DNA of 64,000 nt from contig NC_073304.1 of the NCBI RefSeq assembly GCF_027595985.1, forward strand, positions 45,071,637 through 45,135,636, written 5' to 3'. Source of the stretch: Sorex araneus. Its lineage: Eukaryota > Chordata > Mammalia > Eulipotyphla > Soricidae. The notes beneath the pieces are model-generated. The model worked only from the letters and a program-made list of their open reading frames with translations. It was not told where the DNA came from and did no database searches. Made by a program: the position numbers and the translations under genes. Shown here piece after piece: positions 11,711 to 22,594 of the stretch (positions are counted from its first letter, which is position 1; each line of letters begins with the position of its first letter).

Positions 11711-13215
11711 CGTATCACTGATCATTCCTTTGATTTTTGTTTTCAATCTGCAAAAAGGGTAAAACCATTCTTAGCATCTTTATAAATGCAGATAGTGGGC
11801 AAGCTCAGGGCAGGGGACCTATAACTAGCAGGCCCTTGGCTCGCTCTAAATTGAACAGATCCATGTTTCCTCCCAGAGGCAGAGCAAAGAGTTGTAGCCT
11901 TCCGGGCTCTAAGGAGGAATTCCCAGGGAGCAGGCACGCACTAGGCCCCAGCTTCCCCAGTACGGAAATGAGGTCCTAGAGGGCCTTCCCCCTCGCTTCG
12001 CATTTATTTTTACTGTCTAGCTATAGAAACCTCCTTGTGAACGAAGCAATATTTCAGTGAGTATGTCACTGTTGAGAATCTCATTCCAAAAATACAAATA
12101 AAGCAGGTGATCTTCAAGGGAGAGATATAAGTTCTTTGGTTCAGGAGTGCTGATCAGGCCACCAGGCTCCAGAGGTGGTTGAGGGGGGCTCGGCATAAAG
12201 GACATTAAATGTGTTGTGAATGTGATTCTGCTTCAGCTCCCAGCAGAATAGACACAGACAGCAGCCCCGGAAGTGAGGTTGTGCTTGTGCTGAGAAGATG
12301 GTCCTGAGGTGACCCTGTCACCCCCTTTTATGTCCTAGTCGTTGCTATTAGGCCAACCCAGATCAGGCCTCTGTTCTGTTTCACTGTGCTGCAAGTTGCA
12401 GTGCAAAGATGAGTCACCCTGTTTCATCTTTATGCCTGGTAAGAGATTGGATGAAGAACTCAAGAGGAGGGGGTGGGGGATGGGAAGAAGTAGAGAAAGA
12501 GGGTTGATGAAGTCAGATCACAGATGATTCTAACTTTCTCTTCCCATAGAACTGACCTGATCTGCAGCAGGTGGGGAAAGAATTTCAAGCTGGGAAGTAT
12601 GGGCTGTGATCAGGGCTGAAAGAAGGACAGTTCTGGGGGCTGTTCCACCAAGTCAAGGGAGATGGTGGTATCCAACCTCCGTAGAGGCAGTGGGATCTGA
12701 GGAGAGGGACAGCAGGGAGGCGGGTGGGTGGGATAGGGGTGGGGTTGAGCCCGCAGGGCTTGTCTGTGAAGCAGGGCGCAGCCCCAGTGAGGCGGGGTTG
12801 GGTGCCTGGGAATTGCAGCTGTACAGATTCATGGAATGATCGCAGTAAGAGAAATGGGCATTTGGGGGTCTTGGAAGGAGGGTCAGGTGGGCAAGTTCAC
12901 CGAGTTCCCTGTGGGATACTGTTGTGCAGAGACTTAGTAACGAGGCTGGGGCATGGGTCCAGGTGGAAGCAGGAAGGTGAGAGCCAATGATGGGCCAGTA
13001 ACTGCTCCAGCTGTGCCTGGCGTCACTGCCAGCCCAGGAGACAGCACAGAAAAATTTTCCAAAGAGCACTGAATGATCAATCTCCCAAAAAGGCTCAGAG
13101 AGGTTTCCCTCTGCGTGCCCAGAGTGTCATTTCCAGCAAGTGTCATCTTGACAGTAGGGAGTAAGTTCAGCTAATCTTGCCATACGAGTTTGGGGGACAA
13201 ACTGCTCACCCCTTG
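11711..13215. other. Unique intergenic sequence
   Basis: Free of SINE and L1 over 1.5 kb. GC-rich from 12.6 kb on. No conserved open frame recognised. Confidence 0.45.
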
Positions 13216-13490
13216 CATGCCGAAAGTAGATAATGGACCAAACATGATGACCTCTCAGTGTCTGTGTTGCAAGTCATAATGTCCAAAAGTAGAGAGAGAG
13301 TATGGGGAATATTGTCTGCCAGGGAGGCAGGAGGAGGGTGGAAAAAGGGGGGTATACCCGGGATATCGGTGGTGGGGAATGTGCACTGGTGGAGGGATGG
13401 GTGTTTGATCATTGTGAGATTGTAACCCAAACATGAAAGCTTGTAACTATCTCACAGCGATTCAATAAAATTAAAAATAAATTTAAAAAA
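13216..13490 (+). mobile_element. L1 3' UTR fragment
   Basis: From GCCGAAAGTAGATAATGGAC to the GCGATTCAATAAAATTAAA tail, with a short hairpin CTGCC-AGGGA-GGCAG at 13316-13330. Confidence 0.92.
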
Positions 13491-13499
13491 AACAACAAA

Positions 13500-14885
13500 A
13501 CCCTGCTCACCCCAAAAGAGAACAGAATCTTGAATGCACAACTTCTAGGAAATCCTCAACCAATAATGGAAATGCATGCAATAAGCAGTCATGGTCCAGA
13601 TGTTTTCAGAGATTCTGTCGGCTGAAGGGGGTTTCTGGACTTGAGCTCATGGCAGATCAATCATCTGGAAAAGAATCATTATGCTTGTGCTTTCCTCTGT
13701 TCTCTGGTTCATAGTTCCAGGAATTAGACCTGGCTGTCAGGGACTCGCTACCCGGAATCCAAACCTGTGCCCTTTTCGGATGGAGGTTCTTTCCCCTTTC
13801 CCTTGCGTTGGTGCTGTTGCACAGTGAGGGGCTCGGCTGTGATGCCGGCACATCACATTTTGGTGCTTACTGGGGTGGGGATGGGAGGTGGGGTGTCACA
13901 TCTTAGGCTGTGATGCCTACAGGAAGTCACTGGGCCAAGGAGCCCAGACAACAGAGCTGCCAGGATAGTGCTCTGTGCATGAGGGGGCTGAGCCACGGCT
14001 TCACACCTGCAGGGTTCCAGCTACTGGGTCATCTCTGGACCCCTCTGAGATGGTGCTTTGGAAGTTTTTGGCACACCATGAATGTTCAGTAAGTGCTTCG
14101 TGATCGTCAGTCCCACCCCTGACAGCCTAAAGTGGAGCTGTCAAACTTCAGGAAGTTCAGGCCTCTGCTGACCATGTCCATCCTGCTCATGCCAAGCCCT
14201 GCCCAGTTCTGCCTACACCCTGCTCCCCTGCCCCCATTCCTGCAGAGGCAAGGGCGCACCTTCCATGGGGGAACTGGGTAAAGGGAAGCTGCCTTACAGG
14301 TTTGGCCAGCAGGTGTGGGGCTGAGACTGCTCCCCTGCCTTGACCATGACCTGACCCTCTGCAGAGAGGAGCCAGGATGACAGGACCCATGTGCCCCAAG
14401 TGCTGCCCCTTTAAACCCAGCTACAGAACTGCAAGGATGAGAGTGCTCAGGTGGGGAAAGATGCTGAAGACAGGGCAAGGGTGGAGACATGTGCCATACC
14501 TGTGACCAATTCTGGATTGATCCCCAGCACCACATGGTCTTCTGAGTGAGAGGCTCCCACCCCATTACTGGAATGGCCTTTGTGTCCTCAGTACCCCAGG
14601 GGCCTGCTGGCCTTATCAGGAGGGGTATGAAGGAGCAAGTCTCAGTTTACCCTTGCCAGCTGCTGTGAACAGTCCCACTTTTGGATGGCCCATCTACATG
14701 TTTTGACTCCTTGCAAATTCCTGGGCTTTTTCTGATAAATAGGGAATTAACAATTGTTCATCATAAAATTCTCCCCAGAGCTTAGACTAACAGGGAGACT
14801 AAGATAATGAACAATACCTGAGGCAGATGGACAGAAGGATTCAAACCAGCCCCACCACCCCATAGATTCCTGCATTCCCTGTAAC
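13500..14885. other. Mostly unique intergenic sequence
   Basis: A SINE scrap (GGATTGATCCCCAGCACCACATGG near 14515-14538) and a weak MIR-like 3' end near 14060-14100 are the only repeats seen. No gene. Confidence 0.45.
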
Positions 14886-14902
14886 ACAAAGATCTGGGTC
14901 TC

Positions 14903-15080
14903 GGGCCAGAGCGATAGCACAGTGGGTAGAGTGTTTGCCTTGCACACTGCTGACCTGGGTTCTATCCCCGGCATCCTATATGGTCCCCCAAGCACTGCTA
15001 GGAGTAATTCCTGAGTGCAGAGCCGGGAGTAACTCCTGAGCATTGCCGGGTGTGACCCAAAAAGCAGAAAGGAAAAAAAA
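14903..15080 (+). mobile_element. Shrew SINE with 15-bp target-site duplication
   Basis: Head GGGCCAGAGCGATAGCACAG, B box GGTTCTATCCCC, body GTAATTCCTGAGTGCAGAGC, tail GTGACCCAAAAAGCAGAAAG plus A-run. Flanked by AAAGATCTGGGTCTC at 14888-14902 and 15081-15095. A young, well-preserved copy close to the family consensus. Confidence 0.96.
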
Positions 15081-15119
15081 AAAGATCTGGGTCTCCTATA
15101 AAAATTAGCTTTTTTTTTT

Positions 15120-15558
15120 TAACAGTATGATATTAATACCCAATGCCAGGGAAAACAGGCCAGGAGATCTGGTGTGTTGGTAAATGGTATGGGAGATGGA
15201 GGGTAGTTAAAATAGAGGAGAATCCATTATGACAATGCTAGTTGGTAATGATCACTCTTGACAAAAAAGAACTGAGTGTTGAAAGCAGGTAAAGGGATAT
15301 ACCTTTCTGCATCGGCATTGCAAACCATAATGTCTAAAATGAGAGAAAGAAAGAGAAAGAGAGTGAGAAAAGACAGGTGCCTGCCATAGAAGCAGGCGGG
15401 GGAGGAGGTGTCTTAAAGGCGTGAAAGGAAAACTAGGGACACTGGTGCTGGGAAATTGCACTGGTGGAGGGATGGGTGTTGGAGCATTGTACGACTGAAA
15501 CGCAATCCTGGGCAATTTTGTAATGCTCTATCTTACGGTGATTCCATAAAAAAAAATT
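15120..15558 (+). mobile_element. L1 3' end
   Basis: Contains AATGCTAGTTGGTAATGATC, a GA tract, hairpin GCCTGC...GCAGGC at 15379-15397 and a GGTGATTCCATAAAAAAAA tail. Confidence 0.9.
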
Positions 15559-15559
15559 G

Positions 15560-16785
15560 ACTTTTTTTCTCCATAAAAGAGCCAGAGTTAACTTAGTCCT
15601 ATACTAAGTTCCTCCTCCCATGGGGAGTTATTTTTCCTGTCTCTTTCCAATAAACTTTTCCATTTTCCAACTCTGAGTCTGAGCATCTTTATTATTTAAT
15701 ATTTTCAAGGGTCAAAATATTGAAGAACCTAGGAATTGTGAACAGAGACCTGCTGCTCCGGCATCATCTGCATCAGAGCTTCCAGGTCTCCTGAGCACCA
15801 CTTGGGGATCACCCCCACCAAAGAAAAGGGGTGTTGAGAGAGCAAAGCTCTGTGAAATACATAGGCTCAGTCGAGTAGAGAAACCTTTGTCCTGAGCTGG
15901 GTCCTGCTGCAAATGACAAATGGTCCAGACACCCCCTGCTCCATGGTTTAAACCAGGGGCACAGCTCTCCCACCCATCTAGTTGCCTTCCCTGAGTGTGA
16001 GCGCCAGTCCCCTCCCAGACAAGTCTGGTTTGCTTCTGGGCTTTGTTTCCTTCTGAACCTTCTTAATTAGGGGTCATGGCAGGACCCAGAGCCAGACATT
16101 ACCTGTGGTTAATCAAGTCAGACACTAGAAAACTGGGTGTGTGCAGGTCCTGTGCAAGGCTGACCCAGAGCCCCCAAAGTTTACAGAAGATGTAGTGGGG
16201 GCAACTGCTCAGAATTGGGTCAGCTCTGCCCAGACTTTGAGAGGACCCAGACAGGGTGCCAGTCTGTGTGAAAGAGACAGAAAAAAGCACCACAATTTCT
16301 GTCCCAAGACACAGACTTTTCCAAATAAACACAAACACAACAAAGCTAATGTGGAACTGTACAGAATTCAGAAAATGAGCTGAGGGCTTTTATTCATTCT
16401 TGCTACTAAGGCTCTAAATGTTTCTCCCATTTATAAAACCCACCACGTCTTACGGAGACTAATTACAGAAGGCATTGCTATCTCGTGGCTGAGCTGCTTC
16501 TCCAAGCCTGGTGAGTAGAAGAGCAGAGCTGTGGGGCTCCCAGTCCTTGGCAGACAAGAATCAATTAACCCAGCGTCTTTGGTAGCTGCACTACCAGGAG
16601 GGTGTGGTGGAGAGGGTGGGGGGCTGAAGCTTGTAGGGAATCCCCCAACCCCGAGGTGTGCTACTGAGGAGATGGAGAGAAGAGGCAGGCTCGGTACCCT
16701 GAGAATGGACTGTCTGTAGTTGGGGCCCATTGTGCTACTGTTTCTGTTTTCTTTCAGTAAATAGCTCAAGAATATCTAGTATAGA
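15560..16785. other. Unique intergenic sequence
   Basis: No gene seen. Ordinary mixed composition. Confidence 0.4.
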
Positions 16786-16983
16786 GGCCAAAGAGATAGT
16801 ACAGTGGGTAATGCCTTGCATGTGGCTGACTCTAATTTGATTCTCAGCACCACATAGAAACTCCTGAGTTGCACTAGGGGTGATACCCAAGCACAGAGCC
16901 AGGAATAAGCCCTGAACAGTGCCTTGTGTGGTCTTTCACTCCCCACAAGCAAGCAAGCAAGCAACCAACCAACCAACCAACCA
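16786..16983 (+). mobile_element. Shrew SINE with (AAGC)n(AACC)n tail
   Basis: Head GGCCAAAGAGATAGTACAGT, body AGCACAGAGCCAGGAATAAG. The 3' tail has become a tetranucleotide array (16948-16983) that switches from AAGC to AACC units. Confidence 0.88.
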
Positions 16984-17085
16984 AGAATATCCTGTATAAC
17001 TCAGGGACAATTATGGACAACATAGAGCAAGAAGAGAGTGCCGAATCCTAACCACTAGACCACCAGGGAGATTCAATAAAAGTAA
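16984..17085 (+). mobile_element. L1 3' end interrupted by a tRNA half
   Basis: Left part (GTATAACTCAGGGACAATTATGGACAAC) aligns to the L1 3' UTR words GTATGACTGAAACCCAATCATGAACAAC seen in the other copies. The right end GATTCAATAAAAG matches the L1 terminus. The roughly 20 bp normally between them are replaced by the 17034-17069 tRNA-Glu fragment and some filler. Confidence 0.7.
17034..17069 (-). pseudogene. Antisense copy of the 5' half of tRNA-Glu(CTC)
   Basis: On the minus strand this reads TCCCTGGTGGTCTAGTGG, then TTAGGATTCGGCACTCTC: 36 nt matching the first 36 nt of mammalian tRNA-Glu(CTC) as I remember it, with one G-to-A change. It starts exactly at tRNA base 1 and stops exactly at the anticodon CTC; no 3' half or CCA follows. 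It cannot be a functional tRNA gene. The shrew SINE head is a different sequence, so it is not a SINE piece. Confidence 0.88.
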
Positions 17086-17289
17086 GTATATTCTCTGCTT
17101 GCAGTTTAGAGTACATTCTGGGAAAGGGGGTGCCCCTCCCTCCCTCCCTGCCCCCACAAAGACAGACAGCAGGTAGGAGTGATAAAAGAGCAGTGGAGAG
17201 GGAGAGAATATGATGGGGAGGGGACTGTATTTCTATTTGCTTTTCATCCCCCTTCTTCTCCCACTACCCCTCATTATTGCTATGACAGG

Positions 17290-17294
<5 letters not shown>

Positions 17295-17340
<46 letters not shown>
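17295..17340 (+). repeat. (AC)23 microsatellite
   Basis: Uninterrupted. Confidence 0.98.
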
Positions 17341-17344
<4 letters not shown>

Positions 17345-17662
17345 CCCTTTGGTATTTGCACAGTTAGCGGTGGTATTTATTGGGTTATTACTCTTAGTTT
17401 AGATGCACAAATTATGGTTGTAGTACTCACTGATGGGAAGTCTTCATTATGCTTGCACATGTGCCAGTCAGGGTTATAATTCCTGGCCATGGTATGGTTA
17501 TACTTTTTTTGTAGCAGTGCTCTTGGGTTGCACACCTTAGTTGTGGTGCAATTGCAATCACTTGCAGTACCAGGAATCACTGACAACAGAAACTCCAGGA
17601 TCAAATGGTGGAACTGGCAGAATTATGCTTTGCACATGTGGTGGGCTCCAGAAATTGAATTT

Positions 17663-17843
17663 GCGGGGACTAGAGCAATAATATAGAGGTAGAGTGTTTG
17701 CCTTGAACGCGACCGACCCTGGTTAGATTCCTAGCATCCCATATGGTCCCCTGACCACCTCCAGGAGTAATTCCTGAGTGAAGAGCCAGGAGTAACCACT
17801 GTGCATCGTCAGGTGTGACCCAAAAAGCAAAAAGGAAAAAAAG
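17663..17843 (+). mobile_element. Shrew SINE with 12-bp target-site duplication
   Basis: GGGACTAGAGCAATAATATA head and GTGTGACCCAAAAAGCAAAA tail; flanked by GAAATTGAATTT at 17651-17662 and 17844-17855. Confidence 0.94.
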
Positions 17844-17859
17844 GAAATTGAATTTTTGT

Positions 17860-18545
17860 TCAAGCCACGTTCCAAGCTCTGCTTTCTGGCTCTAGGAGAC
17901 TGCCATTTAGGATAGATGGTCCAGGATGATCTATTTAGGTGATAACTGAACAGAGTAAGAAGAGGGACCCCGAACCAGAGGATAACTGGGGGGAGATTCT
18001 CAGTGGGAGCACACATGCCAGGGCCTGTGGTGGGACCGTATTGAGTGCATCCAAGTTGGAGCAAGGGAGAGGCCATGTGTCTGCAGTGCAGGAGCAGGGG
18101 AGGGAGTAGACACATGGGGGCGTGTCTGAAAGGCTTGTGGTTCTGGAGGACATTGGCATTCCCCAAGTGAGGAGAGTCTGGGCAGGTTGAGGATGCAACC
18201 TGGGGTTTACAGGAGCAGAGGCTGCTTTGGTGGGGATGGACAAAAGGAAAAAGCTGGGTAGTACAGATGACTTATGGCATTTGGGTAAGAGATGGCAGCT
18301 TGGACTCAGTACTTAGGGTGGAGAAGTGTAGATCCAATGGAGGCATTTTAGAGTAGAGTTGAAGAATCAGGTGAGGTGTGAGAGGAGAGAAAGAGGCAAG
18401 AGTGTCATCAAGACTGGTGACCTGAGCTACTAGTTGCTGCTAGCTCTGAGGCTATAGGCAGGATTCAGCTGTAGGAACCAAACTCAAAAGTCATTAGACC
18501 AATGATTCAGCAGCCAAGAGTGTTTGTTGGGAATATGCCAACATG
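17860..18545. other. Unique intergenic sequence
   Basis: No gene recognised. Confidence 0.4.
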
Positions 18546-18549
18546 TTTT

Positions 18550-18690
18550 ATTCTTTTTAAATGGTTTTGGCATTAGGGCCACACCTGGCAGTGTTCGGGG
18601 AACCGTGTGGTGCCAGGGACAGAACCGGAGCTCCCATATGTGGCACATGCACTGCTTAGGTTCTCCAACTCAAGTTAACACCACATCCCT
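18550..18690 (-). repeat. Old SINE
   Basis: GGGCCACACCTGGCAGTGTTC body and a degraded head. Confidence 0.75.
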
Positions 18691-18939
18691 GCTTGCTTAA
18701 ATTCTTACAATATGCATGGGATTTCAAATCTCAATGTCCCGATTCTTGTGGAAGATCTGACAATGCACTGACCCTGAGCAGCAGCTAAGAGCCCTGAGCA
18801 CCCCCCACCCCCATTTTCTGCTTGCCTGCCCCTTCTCTGCCTGATATCTGTACTCGAAAATGGAATAAACAGAGATCCTCACCTAGGACAATAAGCAGAT
18901 CATTCATAGAAAGCACCTAGAATCAAACCTACCAAATAT

Positions 18940-19510
18940 TCAAAAGTACAAGACGGTTTCATTGTTATTATTATTTAATCTGTATGTCTGGTTTTGCCAG
19001 GTTTTGAATCAGCTACTCTTGCAATGAGAGCTTCAGAAAGCTGCAAGATGACACTAACCCGGGGTTGAGAGGTGAGTGACGTGTCTTTTAATAAACTATG
19101 GCACCAAACCAGAAAACAAGAGGGAAGGAAGCACAGCTCCTAGACACTTAGAAAATCAGGCCCGCCCGAGTGCTATCAGCCTCAAAGATCAGGGTTCATT
19201 TCTCTCCTTCCGCAGAGCTCAGCACAGTGGCCGGATCACCCAGTGACTCATCTAATAGCCCCGTGAGTTTGCCCAGCTTGCAGCATCACAAATTACATTT
19301 GCAGCCTCCTTATCAGGCAAGCTAGGAAATTAAACCTAAACGGCTATGGTGTTGCTAAGTAATATGGCTGCGTACACAGACACCCGAGGCTGAGACCATC
19401 ACAGTCCCATTAAAACATCATTTCCCACTGTGGCTAATAAGGTTTGAAACCTTCAAAAGAAACCTGCTGTTCTTTTTTAAGGTCACAAAGTGGGTTAACT
19501 TGGTTATAGG
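18940..19510. promoter_or_regulatory. Candidate conserved non-coding element
   Basis: About 570 bp with no young repeat. It holds words typical of transcription-factor sites: CTTATCAG (GATA class) near 19308, TGACTCAT (AP-1 class) near 19244 and ATTACATTTGC near 19292. A relation to SAMD4A or its neighbour is a guess; conservation was not computed. Confidence 0.3.
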
Positions 19511-19857
19511 CAAGGGACCGAATTTCCCTTCCTAAATGCTAAGGGCAAGCTCATGTGTGTGCGTGTGTAAGTGTGCACGTGTGCCTGTGTTCTAGGGTGG
19601 ATGCCCACAGTCTCATGGCTGCTGGAGAGGAGGAAGTGAGGAGACGGCACTTTGCCTGTCCAGCCTGTCTTGCCCCGGCACCTGGGGCAAGGTCAACTCT
19701 ACCTGCGGGTACCGCAGCTGACCCTCAGGAGGTGTTTGCTAAATGCCTGTGGGATGCTGCTTAGGAATATGGGGTCTAGTGGACAGGAGAACTCTTGAAG
19801 ATTTCTCTCAGGACAATTTCTAGGTTTTTGGGTTTTTTTTGTAATCTTGTTTGTTTG

Positions 19858-20022
19858 TTTGTCTGGGCCACACCCAGTGGTGCTCAGGGCCTATTCCCAG
19901 CTCTGCGCTCAGGGATCACTCCTGGTGGTGGCGTGGGACCAGATGTGTTGCTAGAGATTTGAACCCTGCTCAGCTACATATAAGGCAAGTGTCTTAACTC
20001 CTGTACTATTTCTCCAGTCTCC
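19858..20022 (-). mobile_element. Shrew SINE
   Basis: GGGCCACACCCAGTGGTGCTC body and CCTGTACTATTTCTCCAGTC head. Confidence 0.9.
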
Positions 20023-20029
20023 AGAGTGT

Positions 20030-21224
20030 CTTTCAAGCTGTTTTGAGTCACAGGGTGGGAGGGAGGGTTCCCAGGGATTTTATTGCAGACAGAACTGGTA
20101 CCGGAAGTGAGTCTTCTTTTTCCTTTTTTTTTTCCCAGTCAAGCCACGTGAGTTTGAGTTGAGGGCTGGTTCCCTGAGAACCCGCTGAGTTTATAGTTCA
20201 AGGACACAGAGTGGGAGGCCTGGAGCTACGTGGTCCCTTCATTTACACAGATCCAGCATATGGATCCTCAGGATAAGGTCTGTGCTCACAGACTCTGTGT
20301 GTGTGTGTGTGTGTGTGTAGGGGTGTAGGGGGATATCAGGATCTTGTGCTTCCCCACTCCAGCTCCCTTCTCTATGAAGAACTCCCTCCAATGCTCTGAG
20401 GGGGGCTCCTGCAACAGGTTGGAGAGTAAAATTGCTCCTTCTAGTTAGTAAACATTTTCAAGCAACTTCTCTCCAATGCTGAATCACTTACCTGGAGCCA
20501 GTGAGAAGTTGGGGGCACACCGCACTTTGGGTTGGTGAGGAAGAGTGGGCTGTGTCTGAGTGAGGGAGTCTGTGCTGGCCAGGCCTGGGGCGAGGCCTGA
20601 GGTCCATGCCCTGATATATTCTTGCTGATCTGGCTTTGGATCATCCAAGCAGCCAGCCCCTGTTCACTTGGAGGGAGAATGGGGAGAATCCCCTTTTGTG
20701 TTGCCCTGGAGGTTGAGACAGGGCTATGAGCGGAGGGGACAGAGGCTCTGACAGGGGTAACTCCAAACCAGAATTGCCTTCGGTTGCCTTGTTTGCACAT
20801 TCCCGGCTTTCTTCAGGCTTGGCCCATTTCCCTGAGAATGGTGGTGCTCCTTTAGAACCACGCTCATCACTGGCATCCCCACACCTGGCCCTGGGACTGA
20901 CTGTGTCCCTCACCCCCATATAGCACTTTCACACCTCACACTGGGTAACACTTGACTCAGCAGTGGCCAGATTTCTGGCCATATTTTAAACAGTTGGTCG
21001 GGCTGTGTACTGATATTCAGTAGTTACACCATCAGCCCATCCTATTTCATAGTATTCTGCAAACATTGGCATCTCAGTGATTATAGTGGGCTTCTCGTGA
21101 GACTCAAGATTCCGGGGGCCTAGAACTTGGTTTTCATAAACTAAATTTTTTGCAGAGTGTTTTGATGACAAAGAAATCATGACAAATCATAAGTTAAATC
21201 AAGAGCTGTGTGACTCAGAGCAGG
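20030..21224. other. Unique intergenic sequence with a short GT run
   Basis: (GT)n at 20296-20318. No gene seen. Confidence 0.45.
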
Positions 21225-21227
21225 AGC

Positions 21228-21442
21228 TACAGGACTGGAGTTCAGTAGCTGGCCTTTGCATACTGCCAGCACCAGCTTGATCCCCGGGACCATGAGCCTC
21301 CTCCCCAACCCCAGCACCTTTGGGAGTGACCCCTGAGTATAAAGCCAGGAGTAACTCCTCAGCGAGCACTAATGGGTGTGGCCCCCAAACCCAGTCCCTG
21401 CCCCTCTCAAAAATGAATAAACAAACAAACAAACAAATAAAT
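21228..21442 (+). mobile_element. Old shrew SINE with (AAAC)n(AAAT)n tail
   Basis: GAGTATAAAGCCAGGAGTAAC body and ATGGGTGTGGCCCCCAAACC end; the tail became AAAC/AAAT units. Confidence 0.8.
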
Positions 21443-22040
21443 AAGGTTGCATGATTTCTCTCTTCTCGCCTGCTGTTTCCATGGGAAATGCCGGCTGCAT
21501 TCAAACAGCGCCCTCTGGAGGACCCTGGTTTGCTGAGTTGAATCAAATGTTTTCACCAATGGCTCCTTCTAAACTCCAGTGGGCGAGCTGGTTCCAAGCT
21601 GAATGTCCCCACAGCTCTGCTGAGCCACATCACAATTGTGGATGTGCACAGCGACCAGTTTCCTGGGCGTTAGAGACCGCTGGGATGGGGCTTTTCCAAG
21701 GAGAAGGGAGGTAGCTGCTTTCACACATGAGGGACACAGGACAGGACACAGGACACAGGACAGCCAGCTACAGTGCATGCTGAGCCTCAGGGTCTCAAAA
21801 CAGGTGAGGCCTCAGCTTAGGGCGTGTGCGCATGGGGCACCATTTGGTTCTTGGGGCACTCTCTCCTCCCTCTAAAAACCCACACTCAGAGTCCTTCTAT
21901 CCAAACACCCTAAATCACAGATGTTGGAATGAAGGCTAGAGATGGCAAAGCTCCCTTAACAGTGAGAGCCTTTAAGGACGGTCAGATCATCACCACATGC
22001 TTAGAGAGAAAAATGTTGAAGATACAGAACAGATCTATGA
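21443..22040. other. Unique sequence with a GGACACA tandem
   Basis: Short tandem of GGACACA/GGACA words at about 21730-21762. No gene. Confidence 0.5.
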
Positions 22041-22044
22041 GGCA

Positions 22045-22320
22045 GATAAAAATTACTCACCACCCACTACCAGCCATACTTAACACAGTCACCAATAATT
22101 TCTCAGAACATTTATCTTAGAATTTCACTCACACATTTATGTACGTGCATCTGTATACACACCTAAATTTCTGTATGTATATTTTCTAAAAGCGGGGTAA
22201 TACTATTCTGTAAACTATTTTTCCCCATTAACATTGTATCATAAACATTTCCCCAAGTCATGAGTTTATTTTGCACCATTTTGATTGCCTGTCATTTATG
22301 ATAGGGATGCATTTTGATAT
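22045..22320. repeat. Ancient LINE-like fragment
   Basis: Words such as TAACATTGTATCATAAACATTTCCCC resemble old mammalian L1M 3' sequence. Very diverged. Confidence 0.45.
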
Positions 22321-22334
22321 CCTAATATGAGTGA

Positions 22335-22592
22335 CTTTAGGGGACCTCCCCAACAGTTCTTGAGGCCCCATTTGGTGCACCTATGGTGATATTTGGCTTG
22401 GCAGTTCAGGCCTGATGGTTTACTGTTTGATGTTACTCAGATCTGGTGGTGCTGGTGGCCATTAGGGACACTCCAACAGTGGGAGGGGAAGGACCACCAT
22501 GTGATACTAGGGATCAAGTTTAGGGTCTTTTGCAAGGCTTGTGCTCAAAGAGGTTTTGAGTTATCTTTGAGCTATCTCCTCCTAGGACCCTA
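22335..22592 (-). repeat. Old SINE-related repeat
   Basis: GGGGACCTCCCCAACAGTTC start and GATACTAGGGATCAAGTTTAGGG degenerate B box. Confidence 0.55.
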
Positions 22593-22594
22593 TT

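Noticed and set aside
14903-14975. SINE heads as functional tRNA genes
   Set aside because: The tRNA-like heads lack a proper acceptor stem and are followed by the SINE body; they are SINE promoters, not tRNAs.
17034-17069. Functional tRNA-Glu gene
   Set aside because: Only the 5' half is present; there is no T arm, B box or acceptor 3' strand.
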